64,000 nucleotides of DNA from Romboutsia timonensis (GCF_900106845.1 NZ_LT629850.1:1849478-1913477), one strand, 5' to 3'. Positions 52,836 to 62,029 are shown, numbered from the stretch's first letter. A program made the numbers and translations. The notes: generated by a model not told the origin, from the sequence alone.

Positions 52836-52873
52836 AAAGACAATGATTTAGAGTTTCTCAAATCATTGTCTTT
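52836..52873 (-). promoter_or_regulatory. Intra-operon hairpin between EIID and EIIA genes
   Basis: A perfect 14-bp stem (AAAGACAATGATTT / AAATCATTGTCTTT) with a 10-nt loop lies in the 93-bp gap. On the minus strand the tail is TATACTTAG, a poor U-tract, so an attenuator or an mRNA-stability element is more likely than a full stop. Confidence 0.65.
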
Positions 52874-52900
52874 ATCTATTTTTATTTCAAAATTATTAAA

Positions 52901-53743
52901 CTATACAAGTATTCCTAATACTGACCCTAGTATACCTAATACTAATGTTAATCCTATTAACTTATACGTAGTCCACTTTTTCTTTTTTATTAAATAGAAA
53001 ACAAATATTGTGAAAAGTGCTGGTAATAAAGATGGCGCTATTTTATCAAGCATTTCTTGTACAGACACTATTTTTTCTCCACCGTCAGGCATAGATGCTA
53101 CATATTGAAGTCCTACATTTAATTTTACAAAAGATACTGCTAATCCTGATATAACTGTAACACCTATCATACTAGCTATAGATGAAATTTGTGCCATTTT
53201 TTCACTTAAAGTATCTATTATACTTGTTCCTAACTTATATCCATATAAACCTGTAAGTAGTTTTATAGCTAATAATATTAAATTCATTCCTAAGAAAAAT
53301 AACAGTGGTCCAGCTACTAATCCATCTTGAGCTAAACTTGAACCTATTGTTGCTAAAAGTGGTGCTAAACAAAATTGTGCTAATGAATCACCTATACCTG
53401 CTAAAGGCCCCATTAATGCTAATTTAATTGATCTAGCATCTTCTGGTTTACTTCCATTATCTAACATTACTAATTGCATACTAGTTATAAATGGTAAGAA
53501 GTGAGGGTTTGAATTGAAAAACTCAACGTTTGAGCTTAAAGCTTCTTGAAATCCTTCTTCATCATCCTTATATATTTTCTTTAATGCAGGATATAATACA
53601 TTTGCATATCCTAAGCCTTGATAGTTTCCATAGTTAAATCCATTTTGAAGAAAATATGCTCTCAATGATGTTTTTAAATAATCTTTTTTAGTTAAAGCTG
53701 TTTTAGAATTTCTTGTAGATATTGTATTAGATACCATCTTCAA
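52901..53743 (-). CDS. PTS mannose-family EIID component
   Basis: The 280-residue membrane protein has LRAYFLQNGFNYGNYQGLGYANVLYPAL, FNSNPHFLPFITSMQLVM and LMGPLAGIGDSLAQ. The gene overlaps the EIIC gene by 17 bp. Start TTG at 53743 (6 nt after GGAGG) or ATG at 53737. EIIC and EIID form the transmembrane sugar channel. Confidence 0.93.
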   Translation of the reverse strand: MKMVSNTISTRNSKTALTKKDYLKTSLRAYFLQNGFNYGNYQGLGYANVLYPALKKIYKDDEEGFQEALSSNVEFFNSNPHFLPFITSMQLVMLDNGSKPEDARSIKLALMGPLAGIGDSLAQFCLAPLLATIGSSLAQDGLVAGPLLFFLGMNLILLAIKLLTGLYGYKLGTSIIDTLSEKMAQISSIASMIGVTVISGLAVSFVKLNVGLQYVASMPDGGEKIVSVQEMLDKIAPSLLPALFTIFVFYLIKKKKWTTYKLIGLTLVLGILGSVLGILV

Positions 53744-54515
53744 ATATTACCTCCCCATCATTATCATTGGAATCATTATTATTCCCCTTTATGTAATACA
53801 CTAATAAAGCTACTGCTGTTCCTACAAATGCAACTCCCATTACTGGTAATTGTAAATATCCTATACATATATATCCAATTAAAACAAATGGTAATAATTC
53901 TATTTTTGCCATAACAGATAATATCATTGCAAATCCTATTGCTGGTAACATTACACCTGCAACTTTAAATCCATTTATTAACCACTCTGGTATATATGAT
54001 ATAGCTGTTTGTAATCCACTAGTACTCATGGCACCAACAAATCCTATTAAAAATCCTACTAATGCAAATACCCAAACTGTAGCATTAGCACCTATTTTAA
54101 ATTTAGTATAGTTTCTTTCTTTTATACCATTAATTGCATACTGACTCATACCTGCTGTAGCTGTATATGTAGCTGTTATTAAAAATTGGAATGCAACTGC
54201 AAATGGGAATGATAAAGCTAATGCTGAAGCTGGATCTACTCCCTGACCCTTCATTGTAATTGCCATTAATGTACCTATAATACCAGGTCCCATTGGGTTT
54301 GGAGGAACTGTACCCCCTGCACCAACACCAAATCCCATAAATGCTAATTCACCTATAGCTCCCATAGCTAAGGCAGTTGGTATATCACCAAGTATAATAC
54401 CTACCCCTAAAGATAATACTAAACAACGTGCTGAATATATCCCTAATAACATACCAGCTAAACAGAATCCAGTCCATATTCCGATAAGAATACCTTGAGT
54501 TAAAGTAATTTCCAT
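53727..54515 (-). CDS. PTS mannose-family EIIC component
   Basis: The 262-residue membrane protein has several helices and the family stretch GIWTGFCLAGMLLGIYSARCLVLSLGVGIILGDIPTALAMGAIGELAFMGFGVGAGG..., here split between residues 10 and 70. It forms the channel with EIID. The C-terminus is polar. The substrate, unsaturated glucuronyl disaccharide, is inferred from the operon. Confidence 0.93.
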   Translation of the reverse strand: MEITLTQGILIGIWTGFCLAGMLLGIYSARCLVLSLGVGIILGDIPTALAMGAIGELAFMGFGVGAGGTVPPNPMGPGIIGTLMAITMKGQGVDPASALALSFPFAVAFQFLITATYTATAGMSQYAINGIKERNYTKFKIGANATVWVFALVGFLIGFVGAMSTSGLQTAISYIPEWLINGFKVAGVMLPAIGFAMILSVMAKIELLPFVLIGYICIGYLQLPVMGVAFVGTAVALLVYYIKGNNNDSNDNDGEVIFEDGI

Positions 54516-54537
54516 TTATCTCCCCCCTTTTTTTATT

Positions 54538-55035
54538 TTAATTATATATATATTTAGTTATATCAACTTCAAGTGCACCATCATTTCCTGAAGGAGTAGT
54601 TTTAGTATTAAATTTCATATTATGCTTTTCAAGCAACTCTCTTAAAGCAGCTTTATCATTATCACCTAAGAATATAGAACGTGTAACGGCTTGTTTCCCT
54701 GGTGCATTGTGTATATTCCCTATGTTTATTTCATTTACTGGAACCCCACCATCAATAAGCTTTAAAGCATCTTCTGGAGTTTTTACTACTAAAAATATTT
54801 TTTGTTTAGGTGATGCCTTATGAATTAATTCGCAAGTTTTTTCTATTGAGAAAAATCTCATAGCTATTGTTTTTGGAACAACAGTCTTCATTAATGTTTG
54901 TTGTATTGTATCATTACTAGCTTCATCATTAGCTACTATTACCGTATTAACACCTAAAGCATTTAACCACATTTGTCCTTGACCATGTATTAATCTCTCA
55001 TCAATTCTCATCATCTCAATATTTACATTACTCAT
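54538..55035 (-). CDS. PTS mannose-family EIIB component
   Basis: The 165-residue cytoplasmic protein has phospho-His17 in RIDERLIHGQGQ, NDEASND and KQKIFLVVKTPEDALKLIDGG. It transfers phosphate from EIIA to the incoming sugar. Start follows AAGGGGGAG. Confidence 0.94.
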   Translation of the reverse strand: MSNVNIEMMRIDERLIHGQGQMWLNALGVNTVIVANDEASNDTIQQTLMKTVVPKTIAMRFFSIEKTCELIHKASPKQKIFLVVKTPEDALKLIDGGVPVNEINIGNIHNAPGKQAVTRSIFLGDNDKAALRELLEKHNMKFNTKTTPSGNDGALEVDITKYIYN

Positions 55036-55059
55036 TTTTACACTCCCCCTTTATATAAT

Positions 55060-56283
55060 TTACCAATATAATTCCCAATCTTTATAGAATCTCATTAATG
55101 CTTCTAAGTAGAAGTAATCTCCCCATATATTACCTTCATCTACACCTTTACCTGAATGCCAAGAATAAACACCATGATATAAAATCGGTTTACCTTCTTC
55201 AATTTCTTCACTTGTATAATTCTCAATTAAAGATCTAAGTATATTATGCATTGCATATTTATAAACTTCTTTATCTGAATCTACCTCTGGTAAATACTTA
55301 TTCATCTCATGCATTCCACAGACTGCTATAGCTGCAGCAGATGAATCTTTTGAATGACCATCACCATCCTTAAATATTAAATCCCAATAACATACATTAT
55401 CTTCAGGTAATCTATTTAAGAAGTAGTTAGTCATCCCCTTATAAAGGTTAAAACAGCTTTCATTCTTAGTATACTTGTAGTTTAGAGGTATTCCATATAC
55501 TCCCCATGCTTGACCTCTAGCCCATGATGAATCATCATTATATCCTTGTCTAGTTACACCTTTTAAAGGCTCTCCTGTTTCATTATTCATATAGAAAGTG
55601 TGATATGCTGATGCATCATCTCTTATTACATTATTACAAGATGTTACAAAGTGAGTATTAGCTATATCCCTATATTTATTATCTCCTGTAGTTTCACTCG
55701 CCCAATATAAAAGTGGTATATTAAGTAAACAGTCAATTATAAATCTATAGTGATCTTTATGGCCTAACTCTCCCCAAGCTTGAATGAATCCTCCAACTTC
55801 TTGATATCTAGAGATTAATTTATCTGCAGCTTTTATTGCTGCTATTTTAGCATCTAATGAATTTATTATCTTATATCCACTTACACAAGATAATGAATAA
55901 AGAAATCCTAAGTCATGATGATCTAATTCAATATTATTTTCTACTCTATTCTTAAATGATGCTACATTCTTTTCAGCTAACACCTTATATTTATCATCAT
56001 TTGTATATTCATAAGCTAACCATAATAGTCCCGTCCAGAATCCATCTGTCCACTCTATATTTTCGATTATTTCATACTTATTTTGTTTAGTTGCTGATGA
56101 TGGAAATTTATTTTTAAAATATTCCATATTAGCATCTATTTGACATATAGCACCTTCTATAGCTTTTTTAACTTCAGCTTTTGTCAAAAGTTCACTATTT
56201 AGAAATTCTAAAGATTTATTTATATTTTCTACTTCTATTGTCTTTATGTCTTTTAATTTTGCTAAACTTGCTTCAGCTATCAT
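55060..56283 (-). CDS. ugl: Unsaturated glucuronyl hydrolase (GH88)
   Basis: The 407-residue (alpha/alpha)6-barrel enzyme has WTDGFWTGLLWLAYE, HHDLGFLY (first catalytic Asp region), and the signature DDSSWARGQAWGVYG (second Asp). It cleaves the unsaturated glucuronyl residue from disaccharides produced by hyaluronate, chondroitin or heparin lyases. It lies between kduI and the PTS genes; cytoplasmic, so it should act on the imported phosphorylated disaccharide. Confidence 0.94.
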   Translation of the reverse strand: MIAEASLAKLKDIKTIEVENINKSLEFLNSELLTKAEVKKAIEGAICQIDANMEYFKNKFPSSATKQNKYEIIENIEWTDGFWTGLLWLAYEYTNDDKYKVLAEKNVASFKNRVENNIELDHHDLGFLYSLSCVSGYKIINSLDAKIAAIKAADKLISRYQEVGGFIQAWGELGHKDHYRFIIDCLLNIPLLYWASETTGDNKYRDIANTHFVTSCNNVIRDDASAYHTFYMNNETGEPLKGVTRQGYNDDSSWARGQAWGVYGIPLNYKYTKNESCFNLYKGMTNYFLNRLPEDNVCYWDLIFKDGDGHSKDSSAAAIAVCGMHEMNKYLPEVDSDKEVYKYAMHNILRSLIENYTSEEIEEGKPILYHGVYSWHSGKGVDEGNIWGDYFYLEALMRFYKDWELYW

Positions 56284-56304
56284 ATTATCCCCCTCCTTAG
56301 TTAT

Positions 56305-57135
56305 TTATCTTAATGTATCCATAGATATATGATCCAGATCAGTAAATGTTTGGTTTTCTCCACACATTCCCCATATAAATGTATAATTGCTTGTTCCTAC
56401 TCCAGAATGTATTGACCAACTTGGAGAGATTATAGCCTGTTCATTCTTTACTATTAAGTGTCTTGTTTCTGTAGGTTCTCCCATTAAATGTATTACTCTT
56501 GTATCTTCTTCCATATCGAAGTAGAAATAAACTTCCATTCTTCTTTCATGAGTATGGCATGGCATTGTATTCCATGCACTTCCTGGTTCTAATATTGTAA
56601 GTCCCATTAATAACTGGCAACTTTCGCAAACATTTGGATGTACATATTGATATATTGTTCTTTTATTTAAAGTTGAATTGTCTCCCATTTTTACTGGATT
56701 TGCTTTTTCTATTTCTATTTTAACTGTCTTATATTCTTTATGTGCTGGTACTGAGTTTATATAAAATTTTGCAGGATTTTTTGGATTTGATGATTTGAAT
56801 ATGATGTCTTTATTCCCTTTTCCTATGTATAGACCATCTTTATTGTTTAGTGCGGATTCTTCACCATCTATCGAAACTATACCTTCGCCACCAACGTTTA
56901 TAACTCCCATTTCTCTTCTTTCTAAGAAGTAATCAACCCCCATAGATTTACCTGCTTCTAATTTTAAACTTTCATTAACAGGTTTTATTCCTCCAAATAT
57001 TATTCTATCTACATGGCTGTAAGTAAGTTCTACTTTATCATCACTAAAAATTTCTTCTACCATGTAATGCTCTCTTAATTGATTTGTGTCATACTTTTTT
57101 GAATCATTGGGATGATTTGCATATCGATTATTCAT
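56305..57135 (-). CDS. kduI: KduI, 5-dehydro-4-deoxy-D-glucuronate isomerase
   Basis: The 276-residue cupin-type isomerase has zinc ligands in CHTHERRMEVYFYFD and QPVNESLKL-type substrate region (GGIKPVNESLKL). It converts 4-deoxy-L-threo-5-hexosulose uronate to the substrate of KduD. It is the first gene of the operon, with RBS AGGAGG and a sigma-A promoter overlapped by LacI-type boxes. Confidence 0.94.
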   Translation of the reverse strand: MNNRYANHPNDSKKYDTNQLREHYMVEEIFSDDKVELTYSHVDRIIFGGIKPVNESLKLEAGKSMGVDYFLERREMGVINVGGEGIVSIDGEESALNNKDGLYIGKGNKDIIFKSSNPKNPAKFYINSVPAHKEYKTVKIEIEKANPVKMGDNSTLNKRTIYQYVHPNVCESCQLLMGLTILEPGSAWNTMPCHTHERRMEVYFYFDMEEDTRVIHLMGEPTETRHLIVKNEQAIISPSWSIHSGVGTSNYTFIWGMCGENQTFTDLDHISMDTLR

Positions 57136-57168
57136 AAAATTCCTCCTATTTATAATATATCCATATGT

Positions 57169-57239
57169 ATAAAACGTTTTATTAAACCGTTTTACTTATT
57201 ACTTAATTACATTGTAAAACGTTATCCCAACAGTGTCAA
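57169..57239 (-). promoter_or_regulatory. Promoter and LacI-type operators of the uronate operon
   Basis: On the minus strand TTGACA (57239-57234), 17 nt, TACAAT (57216-57211). Boxes on the given strand are ATAAAACGTTTTAT (57169-57182, perfect palindrome), TAAACCGTTTTAC (57183-57195) and TGTAAAACGTTAT (57213-57225). The last overlaps the spacer and -10; the others lie downstream. This layout fits repression. Confidence 0.82.
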
Positions 57240-57343
57240 TAAGTTTTTTATATTTTTAATTTTGTATTTATAAGATGAATTATCATATTAAGTACAACAC
57301 TTAAAAGTTTATAAAAAATAGCTCATATAGCAAATGAATTTTT

Positions 57344-57402
57344 AAAAATACCCTATATGGCAGACCTTTTTATTAGTTGTCTACTTTATAGGGTACATTT
57401 TA
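57344..57402 (-). repeat. Solitary IS3-family left end (tip plus terminator hairpin)
   Basis: The minus-strand sequence matches bases 2-60 of IS copy 1: tip TAAAATGTACCC, a 17-bp imperfect stem (57395-57379 with 57365-57349), loop AACTAATAAAAAG, then TTTTT. Similarity stops there, and there is no transposase gene and no right end. It begins 6 bp after the stop of the 119-aa gene, as a terminator would. Confidence 0.85.
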
Positions 57403-57408
57403 ATTTGG

Positions 57409-57768
57409 TTAGTCTTTCTTATTTTTATATTTTTTATAAGATTTATAAATTGAATAATCTAATATCTCTCCTAATATTAAAATAATTAATATCTGTGGAT
57501 ATTTAAATATAGAATATATTGATATTCCAATAGTTCCTAAGATTAGAGCTATAATAACTCCTAATGTATTTCTTGCTTTTTTTCCATCTTCTAATTCTAA
57601 ATCATCTAAACTTTTTTCAAGTTCTTCTTTTGCTCCAAATGAATATAACCTTTCACATACAAAAACTAAGAAGAATAATACTTTATTATTATAAGTTATT
57701 AAGTAAGCTATTATTGAAAGCATAGAAAATACTAACGCTGAGATTATATTCTTTTTATTGTGATTCAT
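57409..57768 (-). CDS. Hypothetical membrane protein, 119 aa
   Basis: I do not recognise a family. Two membrane segments near the N-terminus (about 8-36) and two more after a charged loop (SLDDLELEDGKKARNTLG; about 68-105), then a basic tail. Start after GAAAGGAC. The IS-derived hairpin is its only visible terminator. Confidence 0.68.
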   Translation of the reverse strand: MNHNKKNIISALVFSMLSIIAYLITYNNKVLFFLVFVCERLYSFGAKEELEKSLDDLELEDGKKARNTLGVIIALILGTIGISIYSIFKYPQILIILILGEILDYSIYKSYKKYKNKKD

Positions 57769-57795
57769 TAAAAAATGTCCTTTCTATTATCATAA

Positions 57796-57816
57796 AAGAA
57801 GGTATACATCCTTCTT
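57796..57816 (-). terminator. Terminator of the YitT-family gene
   Basis: AAGAAGG / CCTTCTT with loop TATACAT; the minus strand continues TTTTAT. Confidence 0.7.
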
Positions 57817-57818
57817 AT

Positions 57819-58682
57819 TTAAGCTGCTATTGATTTAAATCCTTCACCTAATACTTCGTGAACATCACTTACTATTATAAATGCACTAGGATCAACTTTT
57901 TTTATAAGTTTCTTTAAGCTAACCTCTTGCTTTTTATTATTTACAACAACTAATAAAATACTCTTATCATTATTAGTGTATCCACCTTTACCATCAAGGA
58001 TAGTAACTCCTCTTTTTATATCATTAACTATAGCTTCTTTTAGTTCATCTCTATCTTCTGTTATAATCATAAATGCCTTTGAATAATCAAATCCAGATAT
58101 AATAGCATCTATTACCTTAACTATTATATAAAGTGCTATAGCAGAATATAATCCTGTTTCTATATTTCCATTAGCTATACCAGCTGATAAAACAACCATA
58201 CCATCTATAATAGTTAAACATTTAGATACTGGTAAACTTGGTATTACTCTATTTACCATTAGTGCTATAAGGTCTGTTCCTCCTGTCGAACCATCTACAC
58301 TAAATACAATACCTAAACCTATTCCTAGTAATATTGCACCTGATATCGCTGATAATAATACATCTTGTGTAACTGATATTGTTGCTAATGGTGCTGTAAT
58401 TTCTAATATTCCTGATAATATTACCATACCTATGAATGTTTTTATAGCATCCTTTTTACCTAGTATTTTTATAGAAGATACTAAAAGAGGAATACCTATA
58501 AGAAGCATTATCGTTGATACAGATAAGCCTGTGAACTTACTTATTACAAGTGATAATCCACTTAATCCACCTGGTGCTATAGTATATGGCTTAAAGAACA
58601 TATTAAGTCCGACACCCATAAACATACAACCTATTATTAGTCCTAAAAATTCTATTATAATATTATTTGTTGATTTTTTCAT
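57819..58682 (-). CDS. YitT-family membrane protein (DUF161/DUF2179)
   Basis: The protein of about 287 residues has five or six membrane helices, conserved GGLSGLSLVISKFTG and FSVDGSTGGTDLIALMVNR, and a C-terminal cytoplasmic DUF2179 domain (about 215-285; ITEDRDELKEAIVNDIKRGVT). Function unknown. GGAGGG is 10 nt before the ATG at 58682; an in-frame TTG at 58700 precedes it and would be too close to that site. Confidence 0.9.
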   Translation of the reverse strand: MKKSTNNIIIEFLGLIIGCMFMGVGLNMFFKPYTIAPGGLSGLSLVISKFTGLSVSTIMLLIGIPLLVSSIKILGKKDAIKTFIGMVILSGILEITAPLATISVTQDVLLSAISGAILLGIGLGIVFSVDGSTGGTDLIALMVNRVIPSLPVSKCLTIIDGMVVLSAGIANGNIETGLYSAIALYIIVKVIDAIISGFDYSKAFMIITEDRDELKEAIVNDIKRGVTILDGKGGYTNNDKSILLVVVNNKKQEVSLKKLIKKVDPSAFIIVSDVHEVLGEGFKSIAA

Positions 58683-58841
58683 ATTGTATAATCCCTCCAA
58701 TTAAAAGTTATTATACCAACTTTTCATTTTTTTCGCTATGTTTTTACTTATTTATTTAATATATAATTTCTTTAGACTATTCAAAATAAATAAATCAATA
58801 TTAATGTCTAATCCATTTATATATATTTATTTTAATTCTTC

Positions 58842-59090
58842 CTATGTATAGTAAATTAATATCATTATTTGAATAAATATGATAAAAGGCAAACCTGTAG
58901 TAAATTGTCTATGCTTAGTCTTATGTCTAAATTGATACATCCCTATAATACTTCCTATAGATCCACCTATAATTGCTATAAAAAAAAGATTTTTTTCAGA
59001 AATTCTATACATATTATTTTTAGCAAAGTATTTATCCAAATACATTGATAGTAATCCCACTATATTTATAAATATTAAATAATAAATCAT
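58842..59090 (-). CDS. DUF1294-family membrane protein
   Basis: The 82-residue protein has two to three helices with the family motif MYLDKYFAKNNMYRISEKNLFFIAIIGGSIGSIIGMYQFRHKTKH, split here around residues 17-60. Function unknown. It follows the 157-aa gene by 9 bp, so the two are probably one operon; the ribosome binding site is weak. Confidence 0.88.
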   Translation of the reverse strand: MIYYLIFINIVGLLSMYLDKYFAKNNMYRISEKNLFFIAIIGGSIGSIIGMYQFRHKTKHRQFTTGLPFIIFIQIMILIYYT

Positions 59091-59099
59091 GTCCGTTAC

Positions 59100-59573
59100 C
59101 TATTTAGCCATAAGTACTATTATCTCTAATAATTGTGTACCTATCTCTCTTCCTTGGTTTTTTATTAATTCTAAATACAATTTTAATTTATCCCATTTTT
59201 CATCTAAATTTAAATCATCATTATTTATATTTTCTATAAGATTAATAACTTCTACTAATTTCTGTTTTTCTAAAATATCTTTATCTTCTATGTACTCTTT
59301 TAAATCTGTAAATTTATCATATATATTTTTTTGTTTTTCCTTTAAAATTAGTTCATCTTTATAGTCCTTTAAATAATTTTGTATATTTTCTATATCTTTT
59401 TTGCTGTAGTTCCAAACTACATCCCTACTTATGTTAGATATAGAATCTATAGTATTTTTATACTTATCGTGAAGCTCTTCTATTGCTATTACAATATCTA
59501 AATAATTATTTTCTTTAAGTACAATTTCACATCTTTTTATATCTAGATCCAATTCATTTAATTTATTTATCAA
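59100..59573 (-). CDS. Coiled-coil hypothetical protein, 157 aa
   Basis: I do not recognise a family. It is nearly all helical, rich in Asp, Glu, Lys, Ile and Leu (NKLNELDLDIKRCEIVLKE; ENIQNYLKDYKDELILKE), soluble, without motif. TTG start 8 nt after AAGGAG. First gene of an operon with the DUF1294 gene. Confidence 0.68.
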   Translation of the reverse strand: MINKLNELDLDIKRCEIVLKENNYLDIVIAIEELHDKYKNTIDSISNISRDVVWNYSKKDIENIQNYLKDYKDELILKEKQKNIYDKFTDLKEYIEDKDILEKQKLVEVINLIENINNDDLNLDEKWDKLKLYLELIKNQGREIGTQLLEIIVLMAK

Positions 59574-59596
59574 AGTCTCATCTCCTTATTATAAAA

Positions 59597-59869
59597 TTGG
59601 TTATTTTAAATATTTTATTATTTAATTATTATACACAAGTTTTATATATTATCCAATTTTATATAATTAAATATCTTCTATCAAGTAAAGCTATTTTAAG
59701 CATAAATATTCTACTTTACATAATATGTTCTCTTTATTTATTAAAAATAATTAATTTATATTCAGTTATCCTAATGGCACTTTTTGCAATATTAATAGCA
59801 TTTTTTCATATTTTATACTCATATATTGCGTGCTACTATATAGATATAAGCAGTAAAACAAACAACTAA
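59597..59869 (+). CDS. Possible small membrane protein, 90 aa, weak start
   Basis: The open frame is strongly hydrophobic with about three membrane helices (SINILLYIICSLYLL; SVILMALFAILIAFF). The only early start is a TTG without a ribosome binding site. It could be a truncated gene. It ends 51 bp before the lyase gene on the same strand. Confidence 0.35.
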   Translation: MVILNILLFNYYTQVLYIIQFYIIKYLLSSKAILSINILLYIICSLYLLKIINLYSVILMALFAILIAFFHILYSYIACYYIDISSKTNN

Positions 59870-59919
59870 TTTTTTAGATAATATATAAAATATTAATTTA
59901 AACTTTGGAGGTTATTAAA

Positions 59920-61125
59920 ATGAAATATAATTTTGATGAAATAATAGATCGTTCAAATAATTATGCAGTTAAATATGATGAAACTAAAGAAAAATTCGGT
60001 AGAGATGATTTAATACCATTATGGATAGCTGATATGGACTTTAAAGCTGCAGACCCTATAATAAATGCCCTTCAAGAAAGAGCAATGCAAGGTATATATG
60101 GATATACTTCTAGACCTATTGAATATTTTGAAGCTATAAAAAAATGGCAGCTTGAAAAAAATAACTGGGAAGTAGATACATCTCTTATGTCTCATGCTTT
60201 AGGAGTCTTACCAATGCTTGCAAACCTAATGCATACATTTTTAGAAAAAGGAGATAAGGTTATAATACAACCACCAGTATTTCATGAATTTAAAAATGTT
60301 ATAGAAGCTTGGGGTGGTGAAGTTGTTACAAATCAACTTATAGAGGATAATGGTAGATACTATATAGATTTTGATGATTTAAGAAATAAAGCAAAGCAAG
60401 GTGCTAAATTTATGATAGTTTGTAATCCTCATAATCCAGTAGGAAGGGTTTGGTCAAAAGAAGAATTAGAAACTATAGCAAATATTTGCATAGAAAATAA
60501 CATAACTATTATATCTGATGAAATTTACTCTGATATAATGTTATGGGGAAATAAACATACTCCAATAGCATCTATAAGTGAAGAAATAAGAAAACATACT
60601 ATAACTTGTACTTCTTCAACTAAAACATTTAACTTAGCTGGACTTCAAGTTGCCACAGTAATATTCCCTAATCTAAATATGAAAAATCAATATGATGCTA
60701 TATTAAAGAAAATAGAAACATATAGAAATAATGCATTTAGTATAGTCGCTAATACAATTGCTTTTACTGAAGGAAAAGAATGGTTTTTAGAAGCTACTAC
60801 TTATATAGAAGAAAATATAAAATATGCTGTAGATTATATAAATAGTAATATTCCTCAAATAAAAGTAAGTATACCTGATAGTACATACTTATTATGGCTA
60901 GATTGTAGAAATTTAAATCTTGATGGAGATGACTTAGTTGACTTCTTTGTTAATAAAGCACGACTTGCACTTAATGATGGTCGTCTATTTGGAAATGGTG
61001 GAGATGGTTATATGAGAATAAATATAGCTTGTCCTAGAAGAATTTTAGAAAAAGCTCTATACCAATTAGAGAATGCAGTTGACAGCTATAATTTTGATAA
61101 ATATGAATTAATTTCGGGTTGTTAA
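59920..61125 (+). CDS. MalY/PatB-family pyridoxal-phosphate cystathionine beta-lyase
   Basis: The 401-residue class I/II aminotransferase-fold enzyme has PLWIADMDF, YGYTSRP, NPHNPVGRVW, SDEIYSDIM and the PLP lysine in TSSTKTFNLAGLQ. The group cleaves C-S bonds of cystathionine or cysteine conjugates. A TTG at 59905 is in frame but overlaps the binding site GGAGG, which is 8 nt before the ATG at 59920. It is monocistronic. Confidence 0.93.
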   Translation: MKYNFDEIIDRSNNYAVKYDETKEKFGRDDLIPLWIADMDFKAADPIINALQERAMQGIYGYTSRPIEYFEAIKKWQLEKNNWEVDTSLMSHALGVLPMLANLMHTFLEKGDKVIIQPPVFHEFKNVIEAWGGEVVTNQLIEDNGRYYIDFDDLRNKAKQGAKFMIVCNPHNPVGRVWSKEELETIANICIENNITIISDEIYSDIMLWGNKHTPIASISEEIRKHTITCTSSTKTFNLAGLQVATVIFPNLNMKNQYDAILKKIETYRNNAFSIVANTIAFTEGKEWFLEATTYIEENIKYAVDYINSNIPQIKVSIPDSTYLLWLDCRNLNLDGDDLVDFFVNKARLALNDGRLFGNGGDGYMRINIACPRRILEKALYQLENAVDSYNFDKYELISGC

Positions 61126-61214
61126 AACGCTCTACGTCAAAATAACTAATAATATACTATTATCTATTTCTTAAATTTTACTTTAATTTAAATACTTATC
61201 TATTTTTTAATTTA

Positions 61215-61239
61215 AAAAGGGCTATGCATTAGCCCTTTT
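61215..61239. terminator. Bidirectional terminator
   Basis: AAAAGGGCTA / TAGCCCTTTT serves the lyase gene (plus) and the TOPRIM gene (minus). Confidence 0.85.
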
Positions 61240-61255
61240 GTTGATTTTTAACTTT

Positions 61256-62029
61256 TTAATTAAGCTCTAATATATCTATTATAAAGTCATAAAATTTTTT
61301 TATAACAGGGCTATACATTATACTTTCTTCACTTATCCAATCATCATATCGTATTGATATTTGATTGGCGCTTCCTGGTTGAAATATATTTGCTATGCAT
61401 CCTATCTTAACTTTATTCTCACTAGATCTGCTCCAGCTTTCTTTATATTTATCATCAACCCTTTCTAAATATTCATTTACATTATCTAATAAATCACTAT
61501 AAACAATCTTAGCACCTTCAAGTAAAAAGTTTTCTAACGTTCCTTGTGAGTAGTTATCGGGAAAAAAATAATAATACATATTTATAATTTCTCCTCGAAT
61601 CCTACATGAACCACTTAGAAAATCTTTTTTCTTAATAACCATATCTTTGTTATACTTCCTAAATTTTTCATCAAAAGCTTCTTTTGCAGATTTTTGATCA
61701 GCATCAAATATTGCACATACTCCATTTATTTGCTTTAATTCTGACTTGGTCATATTACTAAGGTATAAATCTATATCCCTGATAATATTACCTACTCCAT
61801 TAGCTGATACCATCGCTATGCATAAATTATTTTTTATAAAATATGAAGGCATAGGTATAAATCTATCTAACCTGTTATCTACAAATGGATAAGTTCTTGG
61901 TACTCTACTTCTCCATATTTCTGGAATATCATTTATGTTACTAACTTCTTTAAAGTCATTTATTAATAATATTCTAGCTACACAATTTATATCATGAACG
62001 CCTTCTACAAAAAATAAAAAACTTCTCAT
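61256..62029 (-). CDS. TOPRIM-domain protein (DUF3226-like), partner of the AAA ATPase
   Basis: The 257-residue protein shows the TOPRIM landmarks: FFVEGVHD (Glu9), VSANGVGN (mid Gly) and CAIFDADQKS (Asp109-x-Asp111). TOPRIM-fold nuclease-like proteins paired with AAA ATPases occur in OLD, PARIS and AbiL-type anti-phage systems. Here the gene starts in the ATPase stop (TAATG, one-base overlap), so it is translationally coupled. Nuclease activity and defence role are inferred. Confidence 0.8.
   Translation of the reverse strand: MRSFLFFVEGVHDINCVARILLINDFKEVSNINDIPEIWRSRVPRTYPFVDNRLDRFIPMPSYFIKNNLCIAMVSANGVGNIIRDIDLYLSNMTKSELKQINGVCAIFDADQKSAKEAFDEKFRKYNKDMVIKKKDFLSGSCRIRGEIINMYYYFFPDNYSQGTLENFLLEGAKIVYSDLLDNVNEYLERVDDKYKESWSRSSENKVKIGCIANIFQPGSANQISIRYDDWISEESIMYSPVIKKFYDFIIDILELN

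Noticed and set aside
52588-52851. Plus-strand hydrophobic frames opposite PTS and hydE/hydF genes
   Set aside because: They are complementary-strand artefacts of strongly supported minus-strand genes.
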